Source: Mycolicibacterium anyangense (GTDB lineage: Bacteria; Actinomycetota; Actinomycetes; Mycobacteriales; Mycobacteriaceae). Taken from it: 64,000 nucleotides of DNA. The stretch spans positions 2,108,001 through 2,172,000 of the forward strand of contig NZ_AP022620.1 in NCBI RefSeq assembly GCF_010731855.1, read 5' to 3'. The position numbers and the translations under genes were made by a program. Of the stretch, positions 26,293 to 36,421 are shown piece by piece (the first letter of the stretch is position 1; every line of letters begins with the position of its first letter). The notes beneath the pieces are model-generated. The model did not search any database and was not told the DNA's origin. It worked only from the letters and a program-made list of their open reading frames with translations.

Positions 26293-29164
26293 GTGGCCCG
26301 GCCGGCCGGGCCGCTGCGCGACGACGCGTCCGCCCCGTCACGGCCACCGGCGCCGGCGCGACGACGGGTTCGTCGACGTCATCGTCGTCGAAGTCGTCGC
26401 CGGCCACCAGGTCGTCGTCCTCCGAGTCGTCCTCGGAATCCTCGTCAACGTCCAGGGTGTCCTCATCGAGGTCCTCGTCGTCCTCGTCGAGGTCGACGTC
26501 GATCTCATCGACCTCGTCGTCGTCCTCGGACTCGTCGGACTCCTCGAAGTCCTCGTCGTCTAGGTCCTCTTCGACGGCGTCCTCGGCCACCTGCTCCTCG
26601 ACGTCAGCCTCGACCTCGGCGATCTCTTCGCGCTCGAGTTCGTCGGCCAACTCCTCCTCGGAGTCCTCGTCCTCGGGCTTGCCGTTGGCCGCGGCCATCG
26701 CCTTGAACATCGGGTGCTCGCCGGCTGCATGCACCGGAACCCGCGACACCGCAGCCGGCTCCTCGGCACGACCCTTCTTCGCACGCTTGCTGCGGCGGTT
26801 GGCCGACTCGCTCTTGCGGGCGACGGCCTGGGTGGTGTCCACCGGGTCGGCGTGCAGCATGATGCCGCGTCCATTGCAGTGGCTGCAGGTGGTGGAGAAC
26901 GCCTCGACCAACCCGGTGCCCAACTTCTTGCGGGTCAGCTGCACCAGTCCCAGCGAGGTGACCTCGGAGACCTGATGCCGGGTGCGGTCGCGGGCCAGCG
27001 CCTCGGTGAGCCGGCGCAGCACCAGATCCCGGTTGGACTCCAGCACCATGTCGATGAAGTCGATCACCACGATGCCGCCGATATCGCGCAGCCGCAGCTG
27101 GCGCACGATCTCCTCGGCCGCCTCGAGGTTGTTCTTGGTCACCGTCTGCTCGAGGTTGCCCCCGGCACCGGTGAACTTGCCGGTGTTGACGTCGACCACC
27201 GTCATCGCCTCGGTGCGATCGATGACCAGGGTGCCGCCCGAGGGCAGCCACACCTTGCGGTCCATCGCCTTGGCCAGCTGCTCGTCGATGCGGTGCACCG
27301 CGAACACGTCCGGTGCGGTCGCACCGCCCGGCGGATCGTACTTCGTCAACTTCGGAAGCAGTTCGGGCGCAACGGAATTGACGTACTCATTGATGGTGTC
27401 CCAGGCGTTGTCGCCGGAGACGACAAGCCCGGAGAAGTCCTCGTTGAACAGGTCGCGGATCACCTTGACCAGGACATCGGGCTCCTCGTAGAGCGCGACG
27501 GCGGCGCCGGCCTTGTTGCCCTTGACCCGGTCGGCCTCGGCGGCGATGGCGTTCCAGCGTTCCTGCAGGCGCTCGACGTCGCCGCGGATGTCCTCTTCTT
27601 TCACCCCTTCCGACGCGGTGCGGATGATCACTCCCGCGTCAGCCGGAACGACCTCGCGCAGGATCTCCTTGAGCCGCTGGCGTTCGGTGTCGGGAAGCTT
27701 GCGGCTGATCCCGGTCGACGAGGCACCCGGCACGTAGACCAGGTAGCGGCCGGCCAGCGAGACCTGCGTGGTGAGCCGGGCGCCCTTGTGCCCCACCGGG
27801 TCCTTGCTGACCTGAACGACGACGTAGTCGCCGGGCTTGAGGGCCTGCTCGATCTTGCGCTGCGCACCACCGAGACCCGCGGCCTCCCAGTTGACCTCAC
27901 CGGCGTAGAGCACGCCGTTGCGGCCGCGGCCGATGTCGACGAAGGCGGCCTCCATCGAGGGCAGCACGTTCTGCACGATGCCCAGGTAGATGTTGCCAAC
28001 CAGGGAGGCCGAGGCCGCCGAGGTGACGAAATGTTCGACGACCACACCGTCCTCGAGCACCGCGATCTGGGTGTAGCGGGCGCCCTCGTGCGGCGGTTCG
28101 GTGCGGACCTTGTCGCGCACGATCATGGTGCGGTCGACGGCTTCCCGACGGGCCAGGAACTCGGCCTCGGTCAGGATGGGCGGCCGGCGCCGGCCGGCGT
28201 CGCGGCCGTCGCGGCGGCGCTGCCGCTTGGCTTCCAGCCGAGTGGAGCCACTGATGCCCTGGATGGCGTCAGGATCGCGTTCGGCTTTGGCCCGCGGGGC
28301 GCGCTCGTGCACGACGGTGTTCGGCGGATCGTCCTCAGACGCGGCCTCGCCGTCCTCGCCACCGGTGCCGGTCTTGCGGCGTCTGCGGCGGCGACGACGA
28401 CGGGTGGCCGCCTCGCCGGTCCCCGCATCCTCGTCGCCGGCGTTCTCCTCGGTCTCGTCGTCCTCAGAGCTTTCGGCGCTGTCCTCGTCGGCGGGCTGTT
28501 CGCCGTCCTCGGCGGCCTCGCCCTGCTCACCGCGACCTCGGCCGCGGCCCCGGCGTCCGCGCCGACGACGCCGGCTGGCCGGCCGTTCGGCCTGGTCCTC
28601 GTCGGTGTCGGCGCCGGACTCCTCGTCGTCGTCCTCGTCGTCGTCGGCCTCGTCGTCACGGTCGGCGACTCGCGCCGCCACCGGCTGCGGGGCGACGAAC
28701 AACGGCATGTAGACCGACTGCTCGACGGTGGTGGTCTCCAGGATCAGCCGCGAATCGGGCTCGTCAGCGGGCAGGACCTCGGCAGTCTCGTCAATCTCGA
28801 CGGCCGGGGCTTCCTCGACAGCAGCCGGCGCTTCGACAGGTGCGGGTGCTTCGGCGGCGGGGGTTTCTGGTGCCGGCGCTTCGGCGGCGGCAGCGGGCTC
28901 CTGGGCCAGGACGTCACGCACCCGCACCGCGTCCGTGCGGTCGACGGTCGAGTGCGCACTGCGCGTGCGGCCATCGAGCTCACTCAGCGCGTCGAGTACG
29001 CGCCGGCTGGTGGTGCCGAGCACCCGCGCGAGGGAGTGCACCCTCAGGCGGTCCGGCAGCTCCTCACCAGCAGGGGCAGCTGCGGTGGGTGATTCCCACG
29101 GCGACCCGTTCGACGGCTCGCTCGGGGTTTCGGGCTGGTCCTGATAGGTGTCATCGTCGGCCAC
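26282..29164 (-). CDS. rne: Ribonuclease E/G with long acidic tails
   Basis: A 960-residue RNase E/G family endonuclease. The N-terminus (about 38-65, RVHSLARVLGTTSRRVLDAL) resembles the small IF2 N-terminal motif. Residues 85-330 are a low-complexity Ala/Glu/Asp/Arg region. The catalytic core begins near 350: an S1-like domain (TQIAVLEDGVVVEHF), the RNase H-like and DNase I-like parts with VVVDVNTGKFTG and GGIVVIDFIDM (metal-binding Asp), and the zinc link CSHCNGRG. The last 130 residues are strongly Asp/Glu-rich, ending in a basic Ala-rich tail. It starts mRNA decay and matures rRNA. Upstream is a 298-base leader region after ndk. Confidence 0.95.
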   Translation of the reverse strand: MADDDTYQDQPETPSEPSNGSPWESPTAAAPAGEELPDRLRVHSLARVLGTTSRRVLDALSELDGRTRSAHSTVDRTDAVRVRDVLAQEPAAAAEAPAPETPAAEAPAPVEAPAAVEEAPAVEIDETAEVLPADEPDSRLILETTTVEQSVYMPLFVAPQPVAARVADRDDEADDDEDDDEESGADTDEDQAERPASRRRRRGRRGRGRGRGEQGEAAEDGEQPADEDSAESSEDDETEENAGDEDAGTGEAATRRRRRRRRRKTGTGGEDGEAASEDDPPNTVVHERAPRAKAERDPDAIQGISGSTRLEAKRQRRRDGRDAGRRRPPILTEAEFLARREAVDRTMIVRDKVRTEPPHEGARYTQIAVLEDGVVVEHFVTSAASASLVGNIYLGIVQNVLPSMEAAFVDIGRGRNGVLYAGEVNWEAAGLGGAQRKIEQALKPGDYVVVQVSKDPVGHKGARLTTQVSLAGRYLVYVPGASSTGISRKLPDTERQRLKEILREVVPADAGVIIRTASEGVKEEDIRGDVERLQERWNAIAAEADRVKGNKAGAAVALYEEPDVLVKVIRDLFNEDFSGLVVSGDNAWDTINEYVNSVAPELLPKLTKYDPPGGATAPDVFAVHRIDEQLAKAMDRKVWLPSGGTLVIDRTEAMTVVDVNTGKFTGAGGNLEQTVTKNNLEAAEEIVRQLRLRDIGGIVVIDFIDMVLESNRDLVLRRLTEALARDRTRHQVSEVTSLGLVQLTRKKLGTGLVEAFSTTCSHCNGRGIMLHADPVDTTQAVARKSESANRRSKRAKKGRAEEPAAVSRVPVHAAGEHPMFKAMAAANGKPEDEDSEEELADELEREEIAEVEADVEEQVAEDAVEEDLDDEDFEESDESEDDDEVDEIDVDLDEDDEDLDEDTLDVDEDSEDDSEDDDLVAGDDFDDDDVDEPVVAPAPVAVTGRTRRRAAARPAGPPAS

Positions 29165-29462
29165 GTAGTCTCCTCGAGCCCCCGGGCGCGTCCTGCGACG
29201 CGGCCACGCGAGGGCTTCCGCTATGCGCCCGGGTTACTTCCCCCGGGCTTGTCATTGGTCTCGCTCCGAACGGCTCGTAGCGAACGCGCTCGGTGCCTGG
29301 CTGAATGACGGCTGTGGACGGTCGGCGCCGCACCGCTGTTTGCGGTGGTCGCGCTCGTCTAAGTCTTCATTCGGATGTGTTTGTGGGCACATCCGTCATC
29401 AGTATCCCACACCGCGGGGGCAGTTCTGACGCAGTGGCACGGCATGGGCCGCGCCCGGGTCG
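29165..29462 (-). other. rne upstream region, no gene, possible long leader
   Basis: 298 bases between ndk and rne without a supportable ORF. It contains an inverted repeat CGGATGTG/CACATCCG (29372-29379 and 29388-29395, 8-base loop). The bases just before rne are GC-rich and start-poor. A long 5' leader would be consistent with the autoregulation known for enterobacterial rne, but nothing here proves it. Confidence 0.5.
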
Positions 29463-29873
29463 TCAGTTGGCGGGGAACCAGAGCGCGATCTCGCGCTCTG
29501 CAGACTCCGGGGAGTCCGAGCCGTGCACCAGATTGAACTGAGTTTCCAGGCCGAAATCGCCCCGGATCGTGCCCGGCGTGGCCTTCTCCACCGGGTCGGT
29601 GCCGCCGGCGAGCTGGCGGAACGCCGCGACGGCGCGCGGGCCCTCCAGGACTGCGGCCACCACCGGACCGGAGGTGATGAATTCCAGCAGGGAGCCGAAG
29701 AACGGCTTGCCCTCGTGTTCGGCGTAATGCGCGCGGGCCAGCTCGTCGCTGACCTGCTTGAGCTCGAGAGCAGCCAGGGTCAAGCCCTTGCGCTCGATGC
29801 GGGTGATGATCTCGCCGACCACCCGTCGTTGCACACCGTCGGGCTTGATCAGCACAAGAGTCCGCTCAGTCAT
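29463..29873 (-). CDS. ndk: Nucleoside diphosphate kinase
   Basis: A 136-residue enzyme: [20 protein letters not shown] opening, catalytic His117 in [21 protein letters not shown] and the GTIRGDF loop. It transfers the gamma phosphate among nucleotides through a phosphohistidine. It sits 70 bases after the DUF4233 gene in the valS-folC-DUF4233-ndk series, the standard mycobacterial order. Full family length. Confidence 0.97.
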   Translation of the reverse strand: MTERTLVLIKPDGVQRRVVGEIITRIERKGLTLAALELKQVSDELARAHYAEHEGKPFFGSLLEFITSGPVVAAVLEGPRAVAAFRQLAGGTDPVEKATPGTIRGDFGLETQFNLVHGSDSPESAEREIALWFPAN

Positions 29874-29943
29874 CTAGCGCCGCTCCTCCTCATCGCTTCG
29901 CTCTGCATCGTCACCGGCGCGGTCACGGCCGACAGCGTACCCG

Positions 29944-30345
29944 TCAGCGCGGGGGTTGCTGCTGGCCGGGCAGCAGGCCACGGCGCTGCCTGCGCAGCAC
30001 CTCGGCGCGCAGGTAGGCGATCACGCCCCAGACCACCAGGAACAGCAGCCCGATGAACCCGATCGCGGGGTAGACGAAGAACCCCGCGACCAGGATCAAT
30101 TGCACGCCGAGGTTCATCCAGATCGCCCAGGGCCTGCCCTGCACACCGGCCAACAAGATGAGGAACACCGTGAAGCCGACCAGGTATGCGGTGGACCACA
30201 CGGTCAGGCCGCCGCCGACCGAACCCACCACGGGCAGGGCGAGCAGGACGACGATCGCCTCCAGGATCAGCGTGCCGGCCATCACCCCGCGAAAGCTCTT
30301 CCAGGGGTCTGGAGCCGCGGGCGTCCCGGGCGTGTCGTCGGTCAT
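29944..30345 (-). CDS. DUF4233 membrane protein
   Basis: A 133-residue protein with four predicted helices (about residues 18-40, 45-65, 70-92, 95-115) in a DUF4233 pattern: WKSFRGVMAGTLILEAIVVL, then LVGFTVFLILLAGVQGRPWAI. The C-terminus is basic and Gln-rich. It starts in an ATGA overlap with the folC stop, so it is co-translated with folC. Its function is unknown; the genomic link folC-DUF4233-ndk is conserved across actinobacteria. Confidence 0.85.
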   Translation of the reverse strand: MTDDTPGTPAAPDPWKSFRGVMAGTLILEAIVVLLALPVVGSVGGGLTVWSTAYLVGFTVFLILLAGVQGRPWAIWMNLGVQLILVAGFFVYPAIGFIGLLFLVVWGVIAYLRAEVLRRQRRGLLPGQQQPPR

Positions 30346-31748
30346 TGCGGGTCCTTCCCGAACAGCGTGCGTGCCGCCCCGGCGGTCACCACCGAACCGG
30401 TGATGACGATCCCGGCGCCGGAGAATCCGTCACCGTCGGCGGCGGACTCCTCCACCAGCGCGGTGGCCATCTCGATCGCGTCGGGCAGCGTCTCGGCGCG
30501 CGATACCCGCTCGGGTCCGAAGATCTCCTCGGCCCGCACAGCCAGCGCATCGACCTCCAGCGCCCGCGGCGATCCGTTGTGGGTGACGACCACCTGATCC
30601 AGGGCCGGTTCGAGTGCGGTCAGGATGCCGGTGACGTCCTTGTCCCCCATCACGCTCAGCACTCCAACGAGGAACCGGAAATCGAACTCGCTGCCGAGCG
30701 CATCGGCGAGCACAGCAGCACCAGCCGGATTGTGCGCGGCGTCGATGAACACCGTCGGCGCGCTGCGCATCCGTTCCAGCCGGCCGGGGCTCGCCGCGTT
30801 GGCGAACCCCGCCCGCACCGCATCGACGTCGAGCTGGCGCTGCGCACCGGCGCCGAAGAACGCCTCCACAGCGGCCAGCGCGACTGCGGCGTTATGCGCC
30901 TGATGCTCACCGTGCAGCGGCAGGAAGATGTCCGGGTACACCCCACCCAGGCCCTGCAGCTCGATGACCTGACCGCCGATGGCGACCTGGCGGCTCAGCA
31001 CGGCGAACTCCGAATCTTCGCGCGCCACAGCGGCATCGGCGCGGACCACCTCGGCCAGGAGCACCTCCATGGCGGCCGGATCCTGACGCCCGATCACCGC
31101 TACGGTGTCGGTCTGCACCACTTCTCCGCGTGGCGCGCTGATGATCCCGGCTTTCTCGGCGGCAATCTCGGCGAGGGTCTCCCCCAGGTACTCGGTGTGG
31201 TCCAGGCCGATCGGGGTGATCACCGCGACAGGGGCGTCGACGATGTTGGTGGCGTCCCATCGCCCGCCCATCCCGACTTCGACGACGGCGATGTCGACGG
31301 GGGCGTCGGCGAACGCGGCGAAGGCCATCGCGGTGAGGACCTCGAACTTGCTCATCGCCGGGCCGCCGGCCGCCTCGGACTGGGCATCGATCATCTGGAC
31401 GAACGGCTCGATCTCCCGGTAGACCTCGACATAGCGGGCTGGGGTGATCGGTTCGTTGTCGATGGCGATGCGTTCGACGGCCGACTGCAGGTGCGGGCTG
31501 GTGGTACGCCCGGTGCGCTGGTGGAACGCCGTGAGCAGCGCATCGATCATGCGCACCACCGAGGTCTTGCCGTTCGTGCCCGCGACATGAATGCACGGAT
31601 AGCTGCGTTGCGGGGAGCCGAGCAGCTCCATCAGCGCCGAGATCCGGGCCGTCGACGGTTCGAGTTTGGTCTCCGGCCAGCGCTGGTCGAGCAAATGCTC
31701 GACCTGCAGCAGCGCGGCGATCTCGTCGGGCGTGGGCTCGCTCATCAC
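30342..31748 (-). CDS. folC: Folylpolyglutamate synthase / dihydrofolate synthase
   Basis: A 468-residue Mur-ligase-family enzyme. The P-loop is [19 protein letters not shown]; the omega-loop region ([18 protein letters not shown]) and C-terminal [17 protein letters not shown] and [10 protein letters not shown] motifs are typical of FolC. It adds glutamate to dihydropteroate and folates. The start may be GTG 31748 (GTGA overlap with the valS stop) or the very next codon ATG 31745; both follow valS without a gap. The 3' end overlaps DUF4233 by 4 bases. Confidence 0.95.
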   Translation of the reverse strand: MMSEPTPDEIAALLQVEHLLDQRWPETKLEPSTARISALMELLGSPQRSYPCIHVAGTNGKTSVVRMIDALLTAFHQRTGRTTSPHLQSAVERIAIDNEPITPARYVEVYREIEPFVQMIDAQSEAAGGPAMSKFEVLTAMAFAAFADAPVDIAVVEVGMGGRWDATNIVDAPVAVITPIGLDHTEYLGETLAEIAAEKAGIISAPRGEVVQTDTVAVIGRQDPAAMEVLLAEVVRADAAVAREDSEFAVLSRQVAIGGQVIELQGLGGVYPDIFLPLHGEHQAHNAAVALAAVEAFFGAGAQRQLDVDAVRAGFANAASPGRLERMRSAPTVFIDAAHNPAGAAVLADALGSEFDFRFLVGVLSVMGDKDVTGILTALEPALDQVVVTHNGSPRALEVDALAVRAEEIFGPERVSRAETLPDAIEMATALVEESAADGDGFSGAGIVITGSVVTAGAARTLFGKDPQ

Positions 31749-34396
31749 GCCAGCGCGGCCAGGCGCGCGGTGATCCGGTCGACTTCCTCGCGAGCCAGCT
31801 GCTGGCGGCCGCGGATCTTGGCCACGACGTCGTCGGGTGCCTTGGCCAGGAATGCCTCGTTGTCGAGCTTGGCTGTGGTGCCTGCCAATTCCTTCTGCGC
31901 GGCGGCCAGATCCTTTTCCAGGCGACGACGCTCGGCGGCGACGTCTACGGTGCCGGAGGTGTCGAGCTCGACGTTGACGGTGCCGCCGGCGAGCCGCACC
32001 TCGACGTGAGCGGTCGGGTTGAACTCGCCGGCCGGGCTGGTCAGCCAGGCCAGTGCCGTCACCGGCGCCACGTGGGCGTCCAGGCCGGCGGCCTCGATAC
32101 CCGACAGGCGGGCGGGTACCTTCTGACGGTCCGCCAGACCCTGGTCGCTCCGGAACCGGCGCACCTCGGTCACCAGCTTCTGTACGTCGGCGATACGCTG
32201 TGCCGCAGCAGGATCCGACGCAAGACCGGACGGCTGCGGCCAGTCGGCGATCACCAGCGATTCCTCACCAGTCAGCGCTTTCCACAGCGTCTCGGTGACG
32301 AACGGCATCACCGGGTGCAGCAGTTTGAGCAACGCGTCGAGCACCGCCGCCAGCACCGCGGTGGTATGCGAAACCCCTTCGGCGATCTGGACTTTGGCCA
32401 ACTCGAGGTACCAGTCACAGAACTCGTCCCAGGCGAAGTGGTAGAGCGCCTCACAGGCCCGGCTGAACTCGTAACCGTCGAAGGCCGAATCGACTTCGGC
32501 GCGAACCTGTTCCAGCCGGCCGAGTATCCAGCGGTCGGCGTCGGTGAGGTCTGCGGCGGCGGGCAGCGGCGCCGGGGCGGCGCCGTTCATCAACGCGAAC
32601 CGGGTGGCGTTGAACAGCTTGGTGGCGAAGTTGCGCGACGCCCGAGCATGGTCCTCGCCGATCGAGAGGTCGCCGCCGGGGCTGGCACCGCGGGCCAGGG
32701 TGAATCGCAACGCATCCGCGCCGAACAGTTCGACCCAGTCCAGCGGGTCGATGCCGTTGCCGCGGGACTTGCTCATCTTGCGGCCGTGCTCGTCACGGAT
32801 CAGGCCGTGCAGGAAGACATTCTCGAACGGCACCTGCGGACCGCGAGCACCGTCGTTGGTGATGGTGTCGTCACCGGAGACGAAGGTACCGAACATCACC
32901 ATCCGGGCCACCCAGAAGAACAGGATGTCGTAACCGGTCACCAGAACGCTTGTCGGATAGAACTTTTCCAGGTCCGGGGTGCGGTCCGGCCAGCCCATCG
33001 TGGAGAACGGCCACAGCGCCGAGGAGAACCAGGTGTCCAGGACGTCAGGATCCTGCTCCCAGCCCTCCGGCGGGGTCTCGTCCGGGCCGACGCACACCGT
33101 CTGGCCATCCGGGCCGTGCCAGATCGGGATGCGGTGGCCCCACCACAGCTGACGCGAGATGCACCAGTCGTGCATGTCGTCGACCCAGGCGAACCAGCGG
33201 GGCTCCAGGCTCTTGGGGTGGATGACGATGTCGCCACCGCGCACCGCATCACCGGCGGCCTTGGCCATCGAGGAGACCTTCACCCACCACTGCAGGCTCA
33301 GTCGCGGCTCGATGGGCTCACCGCTGCGCTCGGAGTGCCCCACGCTGTGCAGGTAGGGCCGTTTCTCGGCGACGATGCGCCCCTCGGCGGCCAGCGCCTC
33401 ACGGACCTTGACGCGCGCCTCGAAGCGGTCCATGCCGTCGAATGGTGTTCCGGTGTCGGCGATCCGGCCCTTGGTGTCCATGATCGAAGGCATCGGGAGG
33501 TTGTGCCGAAGGCCGATCTCGAAGTCGTTCGGATCGTGGGCCGGGGTCACCTTCACCGCACCGGTGCCGAACTCCGGGTCGACATGCCCGTCGGCGACGA
33601 TCACGATGTCGCGATCCAGGAACGGATGGGGCAGCGTCGTGCCGACCAGGTGCCGGTAGCGGTCGTCGTCGGGATGCACGGCGATAGCGGTATCGCCGAG
33701 CATTGTCTCGATGCGGGTGGTGGCCACCACGATGTGCGGCTCGGCATCGTCCATGGAGCCGTACCGGAACGAGACCAACTCCCCCTCGACGTCGGAGTAC
33801 TTGACCTCGAGGTCGGAGATGGCGGTCTGCAACACCGGCGACCAGTTGACCAAGCGCTCAGCCTGATAGATCAGCCCGGCGTCGTAGAGCCGCTTGAAGA
33901 TGGTGCGCACCGCCCGCGACAGGCCCTCGTCCATGGTGAAGCGGTCGCGGCTCCAGTCGACCCCGTCACCCAGGCGGCGCATCTGCCCGCCGATGGTGCC
34001 GCCGGATTCGTGCTTCCAGTCCCAGACCTTCTGCACGAACAGCTCGCGGCCAAAGTCCTCTTTGGTCTTGCCGTCGGCGGCGATCTGCTTTTCCACCAGC
34101 GTCTGGGTGGCGATGCCGGCGTGATCCATGCCGGGCAACCACAGCACCTCGAAGCCCTGCATCCGCTTGCGACGGGTCAACGCGTCCATCAGCGTGTGAT
34201 CGAGCGCGTGACCCATGTGCAGGCTGCCGGTCACGTTCGGCGGCGGCAGCACGATCGAATACGGGGGCTTGGCGCTGGTGGCGTCGGCGGTGAAGTAGCC
34301 GGCATCCACCCAGCGCTGATAGATCTGCTGCTCTACCGCTCCCGGCTCCCACGACTTGGGCAGGGCCTCGGCACGAGAGTCAGGAGTGGTAGTCAC
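31745..34396 (-). CDS. valS: Valyl-tRNA synthetase
   Basis: An 883-residue class I synthetase. HIGH appears as [19 protein letters not shown] as [12 protein letters not shown], the editing domain sits between them ([15 protein letters not shown]), and a C-terminal coiled-coil arm ([19 protein letters not shown] to the end) is present. It charges tRNA-Val. The start is GTG 34396. It is the first gene of the long minus-strand series. No T-box leader is seen in the 48-base gap to the upstream gene. Confidence 0.97.
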   Translation of the reverse strand: MTTTPDSRAEALPKSWEPGAVEQQIYQRWVDAGYFTADATSAKPPYSIVLPPPNVTGSLHMGHALDHTLMDALTRRKRMQGFEVLWLPGMDHAGIATQTLVEKQIAADGKTKEDFGRELFVQKVWDWKHESGGTIGGQMRRLGDGVDWSRDRFTMDEGLSRAVRTIFKRLYDAGLIYQAERLVNWSPVLQTAISDLEVKYSDVEGELVSFRYGSMDDAEPHIVVATTRIETMLGDTAIAVHPDDDRYRHLVGTTLPHPFLDRDIVIVADGHVDPEFGTGAVKVTPAHDPNDFEIGLRHNLPMPSIMDTKGRIADTGTPFDGMDRFEARVKVREALAAEGRIVAEKRPYLHSVGHSERSGEPIEPRLSLQWWVKVSSMAKAAGDAVRGGDIVIHPKSLEPRWFAWVDDMHDWCISRQLWWGHRIPIWHGPDGQTVCVGPDETPPEGWEQDPDVLDTWFSSALWPFSTMGWPDRTPDLEKFYPTSVLVTGYDILFFWVARMVMFGTFVSGDDTITNDGARGPQVPFENVFLHGLIRDEHGRKMSKSRGNGIDPLDWVELFGADALRFTLARGASPGGDLSIGEDHARASRNFATKLFNATRFALMNGAAPAPLPAAADLTDADRWILGRLEQVRAEVDSAFDGYEFSRACEALYHFAWDEFCDWYLELAKVQIAEGVSHTTAVLAAVLDALLKLLHPVMPFVTETLWKALTGEESLVIADWPQPSGLASDPAAAQRIADVQKLVTEVRRFRSDQGLADRQKVPARLSGIEAAGLDAHVAPVTALAWLTSPAGEFNPTAHVEVRLAGGTVNVELDTSGTVDVAAERRRLEKDLAAAQKELAGTTAKLDNEAFLAKAPDDVVAKIRGRQQLAREEVDRITARLAALA

Positions 34397-34444
34397 CCGT
34401 CAATTCTAGGAACGGGTGCCAGCAGCGTGACGGGCGGTGCGGAT

Positions 34445-35047
34445 CTACCGCTTTCCGCCCAGCAGGCCACCCAGGATGTTGCCGATCGCGCCACCCTGCT
34501 GACCGCCGAGGACGCTGCCCAGAATGCTGCCCAGAGCGTTGTTGCCGCCGCCCCCGCCACCGGTCGCGCCACCGAGGATGCCGCCGAGCAGATCACCGAG
34601 ACCGCCGCCGGAAGAGGCCGCCTGAGTGGAGGCGGTCTGGCCGCCGGAGAACTGCTTGCCGATGTAGGCGATGACGATCGGGGCCAGGATCGGCAGCAGC
34701 TTCTTGATCAGATCGTTGCCGCCGGCGCCGCCGCCGGCCAGTGCCGAGGCGACCTGGTTGGTGTCGTTGCCGCCGAAGATGCGCGAGACGATCGCCTCAC
34801 CCTGGCCGGTGTCGACCTGGTCAACGTTCACGCCGCCGTCGAGGAGATCGCTGTGGGCCGTCTCGGCGATGGTCGACTCGAGCTTGCTGGAATCGATGTC
34901 GTTGGACACGACATTGTGCTGGATGCTGCCGAGCAACGTGGGCACCAGCGTCTGGATCGCCTGGCTCACCTCGCCCTGGTCTGCACCGAGCTTGCTGGCG
35001 ATGTCCGCCACCGGGATCTGGTTGTAGAGGTCTTCGAGACCGGCCAT
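34445..35047 (-). CDS. DUF937 protein
   Basis: From ATG 35047 (MAGLEDLYNQIPVADIASKL), with GGAAG before it, this gives 200 residues. The N-terminal half is the helical DUF937 repeat (QAIQTLVPTLLGSIQHNV), and the C-terminal half is rich in Gly, Gln and Ala (QTASTQAASSGGGLGDLLGG and later Gly-Leu-Leu-Gly-Gly units). It resembles other actinobacterial DUF937 proteins; no enzymatic residues are evident and the role is unknown. It lies 48 bases upstream of valS on the same strand. Confidence 0.85.
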   Translation of the reverse strand: MAGLEDLYNQIPVADIASKLGADQGEVSQAIQTLVPTLLGSIQHNVVSNDIDSSKLESTIAETAHSDLLDGGVNVDQVDTGQGEAIVSRIFGGNDTNQVASALAGGGAGGNDLIKKLLPILAPIVIAYIGKQFSGGQTASTQAASSGGGLGDLLGGILGGATGGGGGGNNALGSILGSVLGGQQGGAIGNILGGLLGGKR

Positions 35048-35140
35048 TGCACTTCCACCTTCGAGACGATTGTTTGCGGTAATCGGAGCCGACATTAGTC
35101 GAGCCGAGGAGTCCGGTCACCTGTTCCGCTCACAGGAAAA

Positions 35141-36397
35141 TCATGTGAGTCGCGCGGTCTCCAAAGTGATCCCGGCCGACGGGAAGCGGGCCAGCAGCGC
35201 GTCGCCCATCGCCGCCGCCGGCGTGAGCACCCCGCGCAGATCCGAGAGCTTCTCGCGGTCGAACGCCAGCGCCAAAGCGCACTCCCCGAGCATCACCGAG
35301 GTCGCCTGGTAACCCGGGTCGCCCTGCTGGGCGATGGTCGCGACGTAGCGGGCGCCGCCCGTGGTGGTGGTGTAGGTCTCGGCGCGGTAGAAGCCCTTCT
35401 CACGGGCCTGCGCGCTGGGACCGGTACCCGGCTTGGGCGCCACCCGCTCGACCACCCGGCGCGGCAGCAGCCGGAAGAACCGGCTGCCCAGCGCCACCAC
35501 ACCGTTGTTCGCGGCGGTGGCCACTGCCGAGATCGCCGGGGCCAGGATGGACGAGCCGACGCTCATGTTCTCCGCGTAGCGGAATCTGGTGCCATAGGCG
35601 TAGTCGAGTAATGCGTTGCTGCGCCGCACAATTCGGGTGTTGTAGAGGGCCATGACGAAGCCGGTGGTCCAGGTGCCCGCCAGCTCCGGCGCGATGTCGC
35701 GCCCCCGCCGCCACGGCAGGTCGGGCTGCGGACCCAGTTCGGGCTCGGCGGCCCGATCCTGGCTCAGGGTGTAGGGATCCTCGAAGAGACGCCGGGTATT
35801 GGGGTCGTTGGACGAGGCCCGGAACACCTCGATCATCGACGCGACGGTGCCCCCGGATACCCCACCGGAGAAGCCGCGCAGCACGAAGTTGGTGTCGCCG
35901 AGCTCACCCGTGCCGTCCTGCTGAGCCCGCCGGTACAACGCGAACACGCTCATATCGGAAGGGATGGAATCGAATCCACAAGCGTGCACGATGCGGGCAC
36001 CGGTATCGACGGCTTCCTTGTGATAGTCGTCGATGCTCTGCCGCACGAACATCGCCTCGCCGGTGAGGTCGGCGTAGTCGGTGCCGGCAGCCGCACAGGC
36101 GGCAACCAGGGGCAGGCCGTACCGGCTGTAGGGGCCGACGGTGGTCACCACGACGCGGGTACGGGCGGCCATGTCGTTCAGCGAGGACGGCGAGGACGCG
36201 TCGGCGGTCAGGATCGGCCAGGACTGCGCCGATTCACCGAGGCTCTCCCGGATGGCCAGCAGACGCTCGGGTGACCGGCCGGCCAGGGCGATCCGGGCCT
36301 CCCCGCCGGCCTTGGCCAGGTACTCGGCGGTGAGCTTGCCGACGAAGCCGGTGGCCCCGTACAGAACGATGTCGAATTCACGCTGCTCTGCGGTCAT
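35141..36397 (-). CDS. Saccharopine dehydrogenase-like / trans-acting enoyl reductase family protein
   Basis: From ATG 36397 (MTAEQREFDIVLYGATG) this gives 418 residues with a Rossmann fold (FDIVLYGATGFVGKLTAEYL) and the family segments VVTTVGPYSRYGLPLVAACA and HACGFDSIPSDMSVF. The frame also continues upstream to a TTG at 36406. Mycobacterial members include a trans-acting enoyl reductase of phthiocerol and phenolphthiocerol lipid synthesis; this gene sits at a different, housekeeping location, so its substrate is open. It follows the S9 peptidase gene by 24 bases. Confidence 0.8.
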   Translation of the reverse strand: MTAEQREFDIVLYGATGFVGKLTAEYLAKAGGEARIALAGRSPERLLAIRESLGESAQSWPILTADASSPSSLNDMAARTRVVVTTVGPYSRYGLPLVAACAAAGTDYADLTGEAMFVRQSIDDYHKEAVDTGARIVHACGFDSIPSDMSVFALYRRAQQDGTGELGDTNFVLRGFSGGVSGGTVASMIEVFRASSNDPNTRRLFEDPYTLSQDRAAEPELGPQPDLPWRRGRDIAPELAGTWTTGFVMALYNTRIVRRSNALLDYAYGTRFRYAENMSVGSSILAPAISAVATAANNGVVALGSRFFRLLPRRVVERVAPKPGTGPSAQAREKGFYRAETYTTTTGGARYVATIAQQGDPGYQATSVMLGECALALAFDREKLSDLRGVLTPAAAMGDALLARFPSAGITLETARLT

Positions 36398-36421
36398 GTC
36401 CGCCAACTTACCGGGACCCGG

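Noticed and set aside
26714..29092. 792-residue open frame antisense to rne
   Set aside because: It mirrors the rne coding sequence and has no recognisable domain.
32006..35098. 1030-residue open frame antisense to valS and DUF937
   Set aside because: It lies opposite clearly coding genes; the composition is typical of a GC-driven shadow frame.
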